From NCBI GenBank assembly GCA_937127205.1, contig CAKZLS010000585.1:1-21143 (forward strand): a stretch of DNA of 21,143 bases, read 5' to 3'. Positions 7,305-14,994 of this stretch are shown one piece after another. The translations under genes were made by a program, and so were the position numbers. The notes under the pieces were generated by a model. It searched no databases and had not been told where the DNA came from. It saw nothing but the letters and a program-made list of their open reading frames with translations. The stretch's first letter is position 1, and every line of letters starts with the position of its first letter. The DNA comes from an uncultured Rhodospirillales bacterium (GTDB lineage: Bacteria > Pseudomonadota > Alphaproteobacteria > Rhodospirillales > Defluviicoccaceae).

Positions 7305-9548
7305 TTAACCGCCGAAATTTCCAGCTCTGTGTTTGAAACCGGTTTCTACTTGTCCCAGGGTCTTGAAGGCAATTCTGAAAAACACCGCGTCCGATTCGTC
7401 AATGTCATCATCGTTGAAATCACGATGGGAGTATTCGATGCCGAATTCCAGGCACTCGTCCTCATAAGTCAACCCCACCCCGAGTATCCGGTTCGTTCCG
7501 TCTCGCAGGTCGCGAGTACCGAAAATTCGAGTCCTCCAATAGCGGCTCAACTGTGCCCGCAGGGAAGCCCTGATCTGTTCTCGCTTGTTGACATCCTCTT
7601 CGTCGTCTTGGTCAAAGAACACATACTCACCGGAAACATTCAGGGCATCCACACCGAGACGCCAGCTTAACTCATTTCGCCTTGGTGCGAAATCGTCCAC
7701 ATCGACCCGGGTCCGGTAAGCGAGGTTAATATAACTCTTTGGGGAGATCTCAATCGCACCGACGAGATCGGAGAGATTATCCGCCAAGCCCGAGCCATCG
7801 GGGAATAAATCCTTGTCCTGCTTGAACTGATAGACTTGCCCGACAAAGACATTGGCGGTCGCATCGCCCATGCCCAAGAATCTCCAATTCAGTCCGTAGT
7901 TGACGCGTGATCCTTGCTCGACCCGATCGAGGCCGGGGAATCGTTTGAAACCGAAAACGTTGCTTTCGTCGAAATTAAAGGCTTGGCTGTCTTCATTGGG
8001 GATCTTGTCCGGATTGCCCCAGTCGGGAGCGGCGACAAATTCGACAATAGGTTCGACCACCTGTGTGACGGTCTCGCCTGGCCGAACCAAGGGCAACCGC
8101 CATTGCAGCCGTCCTTGCGGAAACAGCCGGCCAGTGTATCCGGTGTAACTATCCTGAGTGCCGGGTCTGTCGAAGTCCATGACGTGATAGCCGTCCGCCC
8201 ATAAGGCGGCCGAAAAGGTAAACAGATCGCCGATGGGGCCGAGAAATGGGATCTCCCATCCGATGCGGCTGGACAGGCGCTGGGTGTCGTTTCCCTCGTC
8301 GCGGGTGAGAACCGCAAGGTTCATGTCCACGCTGAATCGGCCGCCCGCATCATCGGGCTGGCCGACGAAGTTGTAATCAAGCAGGGGCACCACGAAGGGG
8401 ACGGTATCTTGTTTGATATCCGAATCCATGACGTCGAAGGCGTACCCCTGGCTGACAAAGTAATTTCGTCCGCTGAACGCTTCGGCAAAGATGCGAGAGG
8501 TCAAGGTGCGTTCGTCACTGAAGCCGTATTTCCTCAAATAGGTGCGGTCGGTGGCCCGGTTGGCGTTGAAACCTGCGCGCCAAGTATCATTGATATCGTA
8601 AAGGAATTCACTAAAAATGTGACCGCGCGTTTGCTGCCGGGAGTCCCGGGTAATGCTGCCCTGGGATAGGAAATTCCCGTGTGTGAAACGATGGCGGTAT
8701 TCGCCCTCCAACAGCGGGCCTTCCTCGGTCAGCATGGTGGGAGCGATCGTGAGATCGCTATACGGGCTGATGGCCCAGAAGAACGGCGCCTGCAAGACAA
8801 CTCCGAGGTCTGAAGAGACACCAAAATCCGGGGGCAGGAAGCCGGTTTTGCGTTCCACCGTAGGGTCCGGCTGCGACATGTACGGCGTGTAGAGCACGGG
8901 AACCCCGCCGAACTCCAACCATGCATCCCTGAACTCGACGGTTTGTTCCTCTTGATCGTGAATGACTTTGACCGCCTTGATTTGCCAAATAGGCGGCGCC
9001 GTCGGATCATCCGGGCACAGATAGCATGGCGAGTAGACGCCTTTGTTCATCTCGGTCCGATTGCCGCCAGTCCGGGTGCCGGTGGCTGCGGCGATACGCG
9101 TTCCGTCGGACAAAATAGATCTGAAGTTTTCGATGGCGCCATTTTTCAAATCGCCGGTCAGTTCCATGTAATCGGCATGCAGCACATCGCCCGAAGGTTC
9201 CAAGAGGGTGATGTTTCCGGACGCGGTCACGAAATCGCGCGGCTCATTGTAGGTAACGGTGTCTGCCAGTAATGTCCGGTCCTCGCGAATGATCTCCACA
9301 TTGCCGGTGGCGGTGGTGATACCGAGTTCGCGGTCGTGGGTTAGTTGGTCGGCGGCGAACAATATCGGCGGCTCCTCCGCTTCGGCGCTCGCGGGAACCG
9401 CATGGAGACAGCCGAAAGCGAAGATCGAGAGAAAAAAGGCCAATTTCGAGAGCGCTAAACCGATGGCTGGCCGGCCATTCGGGGATAGCGAGTGCGGCAA
9501 TAACAGTGCGAGCGTCAAGCCGGCATAGTTGATAGCGATCCTCAACAA
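7305..9548 (-). CDS. lptD: LPS-assembly protein LptD (outer-membrane LPS translocon)
   Basis: LptD forms, with LptE, the outer-membrane pore that inserts lipopolysaccharide. The 747-residue protein starts at a TTG with a hydrophobic export signal ending near 'HAVPASAEAEE' (residue about 55). Next is a periplasmic OstA/LptA-like beta-jellyroll, about residues 62-180 ('FAADQLTHDRELGITTATG', 'ADTVTYNEPRDFVTASGN'). A long C-terminal barrel follows, rich in alternating aromatic strands. 'GVYSPCYLCPDDP' followed by 'PIWQIKA' and the late 'EDECLEFGIEYSHRD' are typical alphaproteobacterial LptD features; these cysteines are candidates for the structural disulfides. The start is the least certain part: TTG at 9548 has only a distant AGGGGA, and a slightly shorter start is possible. 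It heads the surA-pdxA-rsmA-EamA operon. lptF/lptG, often found upstream, are absent. Confidence 0.94.
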   Translation of the reverse strand: MLRIAINYAGLTLALLLPHSLSPNGRPAIGLALSKLAFFLSIFAFGCLHAVPASAEAEEPPILFAADQLTHDRELGITTATGNVEIIREDRTLLADTVTYNEPRDFVTASGNITLLEPSGDVLHADYMELTGDLKNGAIENFRSILSDGTRIAAATGTRTGGNRTEMNKGVYSPCYLCPDDPTAPPIWQIKAVKVIHDQEEQTVEFRDAWLEFGGVPVLYTPYMSQPDPTVERKTGFLPPDFGVSSDLGVVLQAPFFWAISPYSDLTIAPTMLTEEGPLLEGEYRHRFTHGNFLSQGSITRDSRQQTRGHIFSEFLYDINDTWRAGFNANRATDRTYLRKYGFSDERTLTSRIFAEAFSGRNYFVSQGYAFDVMDSDIKQDTVPFVVPLLDYNFVGQPDDAGGRFSVDMNLAVLTRDEGNDTQRLSSRIGWEIPFLGPIGDLFTFSAALWADGYHVMDFDRPGTQDSYTGYTGRLFPQGRLQWRLPLVRPGETVTQVVEPIVEFVAAPDWGNPDKIPNEDSQAFNFDESNVFGFKRFPGLDRVEQGSRVNYGLNWRFLGMGDATANVFVGQVYQFKQDKDLFPDGSGLADNLSDLVGAIEISPKSYINLAYRTRVDVDDFAPRRNELSWRLGVDALNVSGEYVFFDQDDEEDVNKREQIRASLRAQLSRYWRTRIFGTRDLRDGTNRILGVGLTYEDECLEFGIEYSHRDFNDDDIDESDAVFFRIAFKTLGQVETGFKHRAGNFGG

Positions 9549-9626
9549 TGCCGCCGTCCCCTAAAGAGTCCCGCCCTTCGTGCCCCGGCGCATGGAATGT
9601 CGGTTATTTTCACTGCCTTTTTTATT

Positions 9627-9640
9627 GTTCGGTCCCGAAC
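9627..9640. repeat. Short inverted repeat upstream of lptD
   Basis: GTTCGGTCCCGAAC is a perfect 6+6 inverted repeat with a 2-nt centre, about 79 nt before the lptD start. Reading toward lptD it is followed by AATAAAAAA. It could be a small operator overlapping the lptD promoter region, or chance. The 295-bp gap around it (9549-9843) holds no gene or RNA I can support. Confidence 0.3.
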
Positions 9641-9843
9641 CAGCAATGCGGGTCGGAACATACCCCTCAAGACGAGCTTGCAGCCCTAGCCGCAACTCCA
9701 TCCGACTCAAGCGCTGACAGGTTCTGCCCGTTTGATCGTCTTTTCAAGACCGGTTTGACGATTTTCGGCCGATAGTTGCTTATTGGACACCGTTTTGTCG
9801 GCTCGAGCGGCGCCGTCAGTCGCCCAACAAGACCAAACGGATC

Positions 9844-11637
9844 CTAGAACGCGTTCTCTGGATCGACCCCGTCTATGGCTGCCCAGCCGTTGACGAACAT
9901 CTCTCGAAGAGCGCTACTCTGTGCCAAATAATTATCCGCGAAGAAGCGGGCCGTGACGAGTTTTGCACGAAGGTATTCCGGATCACCGTCGCCGGATGCC
10001 AGCAGCCGGTCAGCCGCGGCGGCCGATTTCGCCATCAGCCATCCGCCGGCGACAATTCCCACCAACCGCAAATATAACGTAGCCCCAGCCGTCACACGGC
10101 GTGGTTCGTCCGCATAGTTTTCGAGCAGCCAGTCGGTGGCATCCGCCATATCCTGGACGCCGCGGCGCAGGCGGTCGCGAATTGCGGCCACGGTGTCGCC
10201 CGGAACCTGAGCCAGTTCCGCATCCAACCCACGAATGGTAGCAATGAATGCCGTCATCGACGTTCCATTGTCGCGAGCGACCTTACGCCCCACCAAATCG
10301 ATCGCTTGGATCTCATTTGTCCCCTCGTAAATCGCGGCGATTCGCGCATCGCGCAGATGTTGGGGTGCTCCACTCTCCTCAATGTAGCCCATGCCCCCAT
10401 GAACCTGAATGCCGGTATTGGCGACGTCGATGCCGATATCGGTGGCCCACGCCTTGACCACGGGCGTCAGAAGATCGACCACCGCCCGGTGCTGGCCGGC
10501 GGCCTTTGGATCGGGGTGGAGTTTGCCGAGATCGAGGTTGGCGGCAGCGAAATAGGTCAGCGCGCGGGCTGCCTCGGTCTGGCTTTTCATGGAGAGCAGC
10601 ATTCGTTGGACATCCGGGTGATGAATGATGGCTACCGGCGAAGGATCGTGCGAGCCGATCATTTTCCCCTGGATCCGCTCAAATGCGAAATCTCGGGCGC
10701 GCTGGTAGGCGCGGTCGGCGATGCCCACTCCCTCCAGTCCAACCGCGAGGCGGGCGTTGTTCATCATCATGAACATCAGGTCCAGTCCGCCGTTTTCCTC
10801 GCCCACCAGATAGCCGACGGCGCCATCGTTGTCGCCGAATGACAGCATTGCGGTCGGGCTGCCGTTGATGCCCATCTTGTGTTCGATCGAGACGCACTGC
10901 ACGTCGTTGCGCGGCCCGAGACTGCCGTCGTCATTGACGAGAAACTTCGGCACCAGAAACAACGAAATTCCCTTTACGCCCGGAGGTGCGTCGGGGGTAC
11001 GGGCCAACACCATGTGAATGATGTTGTCAGCCAGATCGTGCTCCCCGTAGGTAATAAAAATTTTCTGACCCGAAATACGGTAGTGGTCACCTTCCGGTAC
11101 TGCCCGGCTGCGGATGCGCGCCAGATCGGAACCGGCTTGGGGTTCGGTCAGATTCATGGTGCCGCTCCATTCCCCCGAAACCAGTTTCTCCAGGTAAACC
11201 GATTTCATTTCATCGGTACCGTGCGCCGAAAGCAGCTCGGCTCCCGCCTGGCTCAACATCGGGCAGAGGGCGAAGGACATGTTCGCGGCCGTCCAAATTT
11301 CCGATACCGCCGTCGAAACCAGCAGCGGTAACCCCTGGCCGCCGTACTCCGGATCGAAGGGTAAGGTATGCCAGCCGTTTTCGACGAATTGGGCATAGGC
11401 GTCGCGGAAGCCTTCTGCCGTTCGCACCACGCCGTTCTCGAAGGTGCAGCCCTGGCGGTCGCCGGAGGGATTGATCGGCGCCAGAATGTCCGAACCGAAC
11501 TTGCCGGCCTCGTCGAGGACCGCGTCGACCAGATCAACGGTAACCTCTTCGCACCCAGGCATGGACCGGATGGCGCCGAAATCGGTCAACTCGTGCATCA
11601 CGAAGCGCATGTCGGTCAGGGGTGCGGTGTATTTCAT
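9844..11637 (-). CDS. Acyl-CoA dehydrogenase, DmdC-like (long form with extra C-terminal domain)
   Basis: This is a FAD-dependent acyl-CoA dehydrogenase of about 597 residues, longer than the 380-400 of short-type enzymes because of an added helical C-terminal domain (about residues 470-597). That layout is shared with 3-methylmercaptopropionyl-CoA dehydrogenase DmdC and related enzymes; the start 'YTAPLTDMRFVMHEL' is typical. The three core domains are visible: 'TMNLTEPQAGSDLA' (FAD/substrate loop), 'ISGQKIFIT', and 'GGMGYIEESGAPQHLRDAR' followed by 'YEGTNEIQAIDL'. The glutamate of YEG (E438) is the likely catalytic base. I chose ATG 11637 over the longer frame to 11685, because GAGGAG lies 11 nt upstream and family N-termini match here. 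The true substrate (DMSP-derived thioester, fatty or branched acyl-CoA) cannot be settled from the sequence. Confidence 0.92.
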   Translation of the reverse strand: MKYTAPLTDMRFVMHELTDFGAIRSMPGCEEVTVDLVDAVLDEAGKFGSDILAPINPSGDRQGCTFENGVVRTAEGFRDAYAQFVENGWHTLPFDPEYGGQGLPLLVSTAVSEIWTAANMSFALCPMLSQAGAELLSAHGTDEMKSVYLEKLVSGEWSGTMNLTEPQAGSDLARIRSRAVPEGDHYRISGQKIFITYGEHDLADNIIHMVLARTPDAPPGVKGISLFLVPKFLVNDDGSLGPRNDVQCVSIEHKMGINGSPTAMLSFGDNDGAVGYLVGEENGGLDLMFMMMNNARLAVGLEGVGIADRAYQRARDFAFERIQGKMIGSHDPSPVAIIHHPDVQRMLLSMKSQTEAARALTYFAAANLDLGKLHPDPKAAGQHRAVVDLLTPVVKAWATDIGIDVANTGIQVHGGMGYIEESGAPQHLRDARIAAIYEGTNEIQAIDLVGRKVARDNGTSMTAFIATIRGLDAELAQVPGDTVAAIRDRLRRGVQDMADATDWLLENYADEPRRVTAGATLYLRLVGIVAGGWLMAKSAAAADRLLASGDGDPEYLRAKLVTARFFADNYLAQSSALREMFVNGWAAIDGVDPENAF

Positions 11638-11683
11638 TTGGGTGATTTCTCCTCTCGAAAAGTGCCCGGACGGGACGACGCTC

Positions 11684-11712
11684 AAACTACTGGACGTTTA
11701 CGTAAACGTCAA
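11684..11712 (-). promoter_or_regulatory. Candidate promoter of the acyl-CoA dehydrogenase gene
   Basis: Reading on the minus strand, TTGACG (11712-11707) is followed after exactly 17 nt by TAGTTT (11689-11684). This predicts a transcript start near 11677 and a leader of about 40 nt before the ATG at 11637, with the GAGGAG ribosome site inside it. The -35 matches five of six consensus positions and the -10 only three. The spacer is largely occupied by the 18-bp palindrome, which fits control by a bound regulator. Confidence 0.4.
11693..11710. promoter_or_regulatory. 18-bp perfect palindrome, probable operator
   Basis: GACGTTTACGTAAACGTC is its own reverse complement over all 18 bases. It sits 56 bp upstream of the acyl-CoA dehydrogenase ATG and overlaps the -35 and spacer of the promoter proposed there, the usual site of a repressor or a MerR-type activator. 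From memory, the core TTTACGTAAA resembles sites reported for the MerR-family regulator LiuR of branched-chain amino acid and acyl-CoA catabolism; that link is an inference. No regulator gene is in the window. Confidence 0.6.
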
Positions 11713-11795
11713 CTTTTCGGGGGTTTTCGGGCGGTCGCCGAATGCCCTCTGCAAACCGAAATCACCGCCATCCGTGAAACCAACTCAACATATTA

Positions 11796-11829
11796 CTGTC
11801 ACACAAGGTTCACCGACGGACCCTATCTT
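11796..11829 (+). promoter_or_regulatory. Candidate PHO box and -10 element for phoX
   Basis: CTGTCAC (11796-11802) and GGTTCAC (11807-11813) form two 7-bp half-sites repeating every 11 bp, as in the PhoB-binding PHO box (consensus CTGTCAT-N4-CTGTCAT). The first half-site fits well and the second only in its TCAC part. Ten bases further is TATCTT (11824-11829), a 4-of-6 match to the -10 at the spacing seen in PhoB-activated promoters that lack a good -35. The transcript would start near 11836 with an 80-nt leader. Confidence 0.45.
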
Positions 11830-11901
11830 ATGGGTGCAGCGTTCGCGACGGCGTGGGCACTTTTGACAATCGTGTGGCGCGACCGTTAAGGAACCAAAAT
11901 C

Positions 11902-11907
11902 AGGAGG
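11902..11907 (+). promoter_or_regulatory. Strong ribosome binding site of phoX
   Basis: AGGAGG, a perfect match to the anti-Shine-Dalgarno sequence, lies 10 nt before ATG 11918. It is the strongest in the window and fixes the phoX start. Confidence 0.85.
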
Positions 11908-11917
11908 TTTATTTTCG

Positions 11918-13891
11918 ATGACGCGAAAGTGCACGCTTACCGAATACGATCCATTGCCGGTGGATGACGACGACCATCCGTCCAATAGCTCCAGCGAACC
12001 CACCATCGGCGACGTGATCTTCGCGCGATACAGCCGGCGCGAGGCGCTCAAAGGTTTTTCGGCTGTTGCGGCCCTGTCGATGATGGGCGCCATGGGCGGG
12101 GCCGTGGCGGCGCGTCCGGCCCGGGCTGAGAGTGCGGCAAGCTTGACGTTCCCGGAGGTGCCGCATGGTATGACCGAGACTCACGCGGTTGCCGACGGCT
12201 ATGAAGTCCAAACGCTTATACGGTGGGGCGACCCGGTGATCGCGGACGCACCATCCCTAGATCCGCTCAACCAAACGGCCGAGGCTCAGGGCAGCCAATG
12301 GGGGTACAACAACGACTACGTTGGTTTTATGCCGTTGCCGGCAGGGTCACAGAACGCCGACCACGGCCTTCTCTGCGTCAATTTCGAGTATACGAACCAT
12401 CATTTGATGTTCACCGGTGTTGCCAGGGGAAAACTGGAGGAGCTTTCCGATAAGCAGGTGGACGTGGAAATGGCCGCCCACGGTCATGGCGTGATCGAGG
12501 TCATCCGAGACAATGCGACGAACACATGGTCGGTAGTCAATCCCAGCAAATATGCGCGCCGGATAACCGCACTCGAGACCGAATGCGTCCTCTCGGGGCC
12601 GGCGGCCGGACACGACCGGCTGAAGACAAAATCCGATCCCACGGGCGACAAGGTGATCGGCACCATAAACAACTGTGCCGGAGGCAAGACGCCCTGGGGC
12701 ACCATTCTGTTTGCTGAGGAAAACTTTCACTACTATTTCGGCGGGGATCCCGAACAAACATCGGAAGCGCAAAACTATAAGCGATACGGCCTCAAACCCA
12801 AGAGCCGATATGCGTGGTCCCGCTATCATGACCGGTTTGACGTCGCAAAGGACCCGAACGAACCCAACAAGTTCGGTTGGATGGTGGAATTCGACCCTTA
12901 TGACCCGGCTTCGACCCCGGTGAAACGGACAGCTCTCGGGCGTTTCAAGCACGAAGGTGCCACCACGGTGGTTAATAAAGACGGCCGGGTTGTCGCTTAT
13001 ACCGGTGACGATCAACGATTCGACTACGTCTACAAATTTGTCACCAAGGGTCGCTTCGACCCATCCGATCGGGAAGCCAATCGCGATTTGCTGGATGACG
13101 GAACCCTGTATGTGGCCAAATTCCATGAGGACGGGAAGCTCAGTTGGCTGCCATTGGTCTACGGCACGGGACCGCTGATCAAAGAAAACGGATTTGCCAG
13201 CCAAGCCGACGTTTTGATTGAAACGCGCCGTGCCGCTGACTTGCTGGGCGCCACGCCCATGGACCGGCCAGAAGATGTGGAGCCGAACCCGGTGACCGGC
13301 GTGGTCTATATGAACCTGACAAACAATACCAGACGTCAGGAGGAACAAGTCGACGCCGCTAATCCGCGTGCTTCCAATAAGCACGGCCACGTGATGGAAA
13401 TGATACCGCCTGGTGGCAAGGGACCGGATAAGGACCACGCAGCCAGTGAGTTCACATGGAATATTTTCGTTCTCGGTGGCGATCCGGCCAAACCCGAAGA
13501 CGGTGCGAAGTACCACGCGGACGTCACGGAGAACGGCTGGCTGTCGGCGCCGGACAATATGGCCTTTGATCGCACGGGGCGGATTTGGATTGCCACCGAT
13601 GGGGCGCCGAAGGCGGGCCTTGCGGACGGCTTGTGGGCGGCGGAAACGGAGGGGCCGGCCCGGGCCCTAACCCGGCATTTCTATCGCACCCCACTGGGCG
13701 CAGAACTTTGCGGACCGGAATTCAACACCGACGACACCGCGCTGTTCGTGGCTGTCCAGCATCCTGGTGACACAAAGGGGTCCACCTTCGACGCCCCATC
13801 CACCCGTTGGCCTGATTTTGACGAAAGTATGCCCCCACGGCCATCGGTGCAGGTCATCGTCAAGAAGGGCGGCGGAGTGGTCGGAACCTAG
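11918..13891 (+). CDS. phoX: PhoX-family alkaline phosphatase, Tat-exported
   Basis: The 657-residue protein belongs to the PhoX/DUF839 family of calcium- and iron-dependent periplasmic phosphatases that release phosphate from organic phosphomonoesters. A Tat signal is clear: 'YSRREALKGF' with arginines at 40 and 41, a hydrophobic stretch, and 'ARPARA' ending near residue 70. The long pre-RR region of 37 residues is usual for PhoX. Active-site motifs include 'NNCAGGKTPWGT' with C253 (expected iron ligand), 'EENFHYYF' with E267/E268, 'DRPEDVEPNP', 'SAPDNMAFD' and 'CGPEFNTDDTALFVAVQHPG'. Tat export suits an enzyme that must bind its metals before export. A candidate PHO box upstream and a strong terminator downstream make it a single-gene unit. 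Some family members have other or unknown substrates, so phosphatase activity is inferred. Confidence 0.88.
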   Translation: MTRKCTLTEYDPLPVDDDDHPSNSSSEPTIGDVIFARYSRREALKGFSAVAALSMMGAMGGAVAARPARAESAASLTFPEVPHGMTETHAVADGYEVQTLIRWGDPVIADAPSLDPLNQTAEAQGSQWGYNNDYVGFMPLPAGSQNADHGLLCVNFEYTNHHLMFTGVARGKLEELSDKQVDVEMAAHGHGVIEVIRDNATNTWSVVNPSKYARRITALETECVLSGPAAGHDRLKTKSDPTGDKVIGTINNCAGGKTPWGTILFAEENFHYYFGGDPEQTSEAQNYKRYGLKPKSRYAWSRYHDRFDVAKDPNEPNKFGWMVEFDPYDPASTPVKRTALGRFKHEGATTVVNKDGRVVAYTGDDQRFDYVYKFVTKGRFDPSDREANRDLLDDGTLYVAKFHEDGKLSWLPLVYGTGPLIKENGFASQADVLIETRRAADLLGATPMDRPEDVEPNPVTGVVYMNLTNNTRRQEEQVDAANPRASNKHGHVMEMIPPGGKGPDKDHAASEFTWNIFVLGGDPAKPEDGAKYHADVTENGWLSAPDNMAFDRTGRIWIATDGAPKAGLADGLWAAETEGPARALTRHFYRTPLGAELCGPEFNTDDTALFVAVQHPGDTKGSTFDAPSTRWPDFDESMPPRPSVQVIVKKGGGVVGT

Positions 13892-13931
13892 GCGCAATCC
13901 GCACTGGCTAGATCGGATCTGGCAACACGGA

Positions 13932-14060
13932 TCAACGCCGAAAGGGCGGCTTTTGCCGCCCCTTCTTTTTGTTGAGCCCGATCATCAGGACCAGCTCTCG
14001 TAGTTTGTGCCGTTTGTCACCGGCGAACCATTCCGGCCGCCCGTAGACCGGCGATCGCAA
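13932..14060 (-). CDS. Possible small basic protein (42 aa), unrecognised
   Basis: A 42-codon minus-strand frame runs from TTG 14060 to TGA 13932-13934. GAGGA lies 10 nt before the TTG. The product reads protein-like: 'SPVYGRPEWFAGDKRHKLR' then 'ELVLMIGLNKKKGRQKPP', a short amphipathic stretch in a strongly basic chain. About three quarters of third codon positions are G or C, like the genes here, although the DNA to its right is AT-rich. The last codons pass through the phoX terminator hairpin. It could be a real small protein, the remnant of a longer gene (an in-frame stop lies just upstream of the start), or chance. I do not recognise a family. Confidence 0.25.
   Translation of the reverse strand: MRSPVYGRPEWFAGDKRHKLRELVLMIGLNKKKGRQKPPFRR
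13944..13970 (+). terminator. Intrinsic terminator after phoX
   Basis: GGGCGGC (13944-13950), a TTTT loop and GCCGCCC (13955-13961) form a perfect 7-bp GC stem, followed by CTTCTTTTT. It starts about 50 nt after the phoX stop and separates phoX from the genes to the right. Confidence 0.9.
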
Positions 14061-14370
14061 ACCCGTTTCCGTCCTCTATATCGTGGTGGCGTCCGTAAAA
14101 AGCCGTCCGGAAGTATTTTCGGCAATCTGCCATAGGTTGTAAGCGCTGACAAAAAATAAAATCGTGAAAATTACGTAACGAAACTATGACGCGAACTACA
14201 ACCATTTGTTGCGGATACGAAATCACCGCCATTGTACTGCCATAAATATCCCTCTAATTAACTCAAAATAGACATATACAGAACAGTGAAACGGGTTTCC
14301 AGATCCGATATGCAACGGCGGAGTCTTTCTGTGATCAATCCGATAATCCTTTGTTGTTAGTGGAGAAATT
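13971..14370. other. 400-bp intergenic region, largely AT-rich
   Basis: Apart from the possible small ORF at its left end, no gene, tRNA or riboswitch is recognisable. From about 14140 to 14360 the sequence is distinctly AT-rich for this genome. It holds TTACGTAA (14171-14178) and GAAACGGGTTTC (14288-14299), whose GAAAC/GTTTC arms are inverted. An 11-bp inverted partner of the latter, AAACCCGTTTC, lies at 14059-14069. No -35/-10 pair is convincing. The region probably carries the promoter and a leader for the gene at 14371. Confidence 0.5.
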
Positions 14371-14922
14371 ATGGCCTTCCCAGTATGGGGCTTGATCGCA
14401 ATGATGGTTTTTCATGCCGTTGCCGTCGGTAACGCATTGGCGTCAGATTCTGAATCAACGCCGGCGCAGACCGTTGAGGGCGTGGCTGCCAAGCAATTGC
14501 CAAGTGCCGAAGATACGGATCTTCTGAAGTCGCCGCTTCCCCGGCCGGCTATGGAAGGGAGTATTGGCGCGTCCGAGGCAGCTCAAAACGCGCAATGCCG
14601 GTGGTTGGGAACACGTATCGTCAGCCTGCTATCCCGCGACGACGCCATGACCGCCAGGGATTTTAACCCTTTTTATCAGCGATTTGGATGCCCGCAGGAG
14701 CACCTTTCGGAGGCCTTTGGCTGTGTCGTTGGCGGCGCTGAGCAGAACCAGGGCGAGGAATTGGCGTCGCGGGTCGATCGATGCTGGGCCGATCCGGTGG
14801 CGGGGCTTCAGCCAAAGGAATCTTTGGGAGAAGCCGAACCTAAGGACGACGGCCAAGAGGGTAAAAATGATCAGGAAGATCCGGCAGAAGATGAGAAAGA
14901 ACCGGCGAGTGGCGGAACTTAA
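14371..14922 (+). CDS. Secreted four-cysteine protein of unknown function
   Basis: I do not recognise this 183-residue protein. An uncharged hydrophobic N-terminus with 'VGNALASDS' near residues 19-27 suggests a Sec signal peptide cut near residue 24, although the usual N-terminal lysine or arginine is missing. The middle holds four cysteines (76, 107, 118, 138) in 'AQCRWLGTRIVSLLS', 'FYQRFGCPQEHL', 'FGCVVGG' and 'DRCWADP', a plausible two-disulfide fold. From about residue 145 the chain is an acidic, lysine-containing, probably disordered tail. GGAG lies 5 nt before the ATG. The gene is 72 bp upstream of, and codirectional with, the GH17-GT2 glucan synthase, so a periplasmic role with that enzyme is a reasonable guess. 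Confidence 0.7.
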   Translation: MAFPVWGLIAMMVFHAVAVGNALASDSESTPAQTVEGVAAKQLPSAEDTDLLKSPLPRPAMEGSIGASEAAQNAQCRWLGTRIVSLLSRDDAMTARDFNPFYQRFGCPQEHLSEAFGCVVGGAEQNQGEELASRVDRCWADPVAGLQPKESLGEAEPKDDGQEGKNDQEDPAEDEKEPASGGT

Positions 14923-14994
14923 GCACTGAACAAATCGTTTCATGGTGGCAACGAGATGTTCCACCGATGCGGGTTTCTTGAGTAAGGGCAAAAC

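Noticed and set aside
9548..9775. Plus-strand open frame of 75 codons in the gap upstream of lptD
   Set aside because: No ribosome site, mixed low-complexity composition, and no protein-like motif; it overlaps the start of lptD on the other strand.
11863..11891. TTGACA followed 17 nt later by TTAAGG, upstream of phoX
   Set aside because: The -35 is perfect but the -10 matches only two positions, and the transcript would start next to the ribosome site. The PHO box with TATCTT is a better candidate.
12347..13516. Minus-strand open frame of 389 codons inside phoX
   Set aside because: Antisense shadow of the PhoX gene, which has family motifs along its whole length.
14017..14232. Minus-strand open frame of 71 codons in the gap before 14371
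   Set aside because: Composition is not gene-like over the AT-rich part and no motif is seen; the shifted frame at 13932-14060 looks more protein-like.
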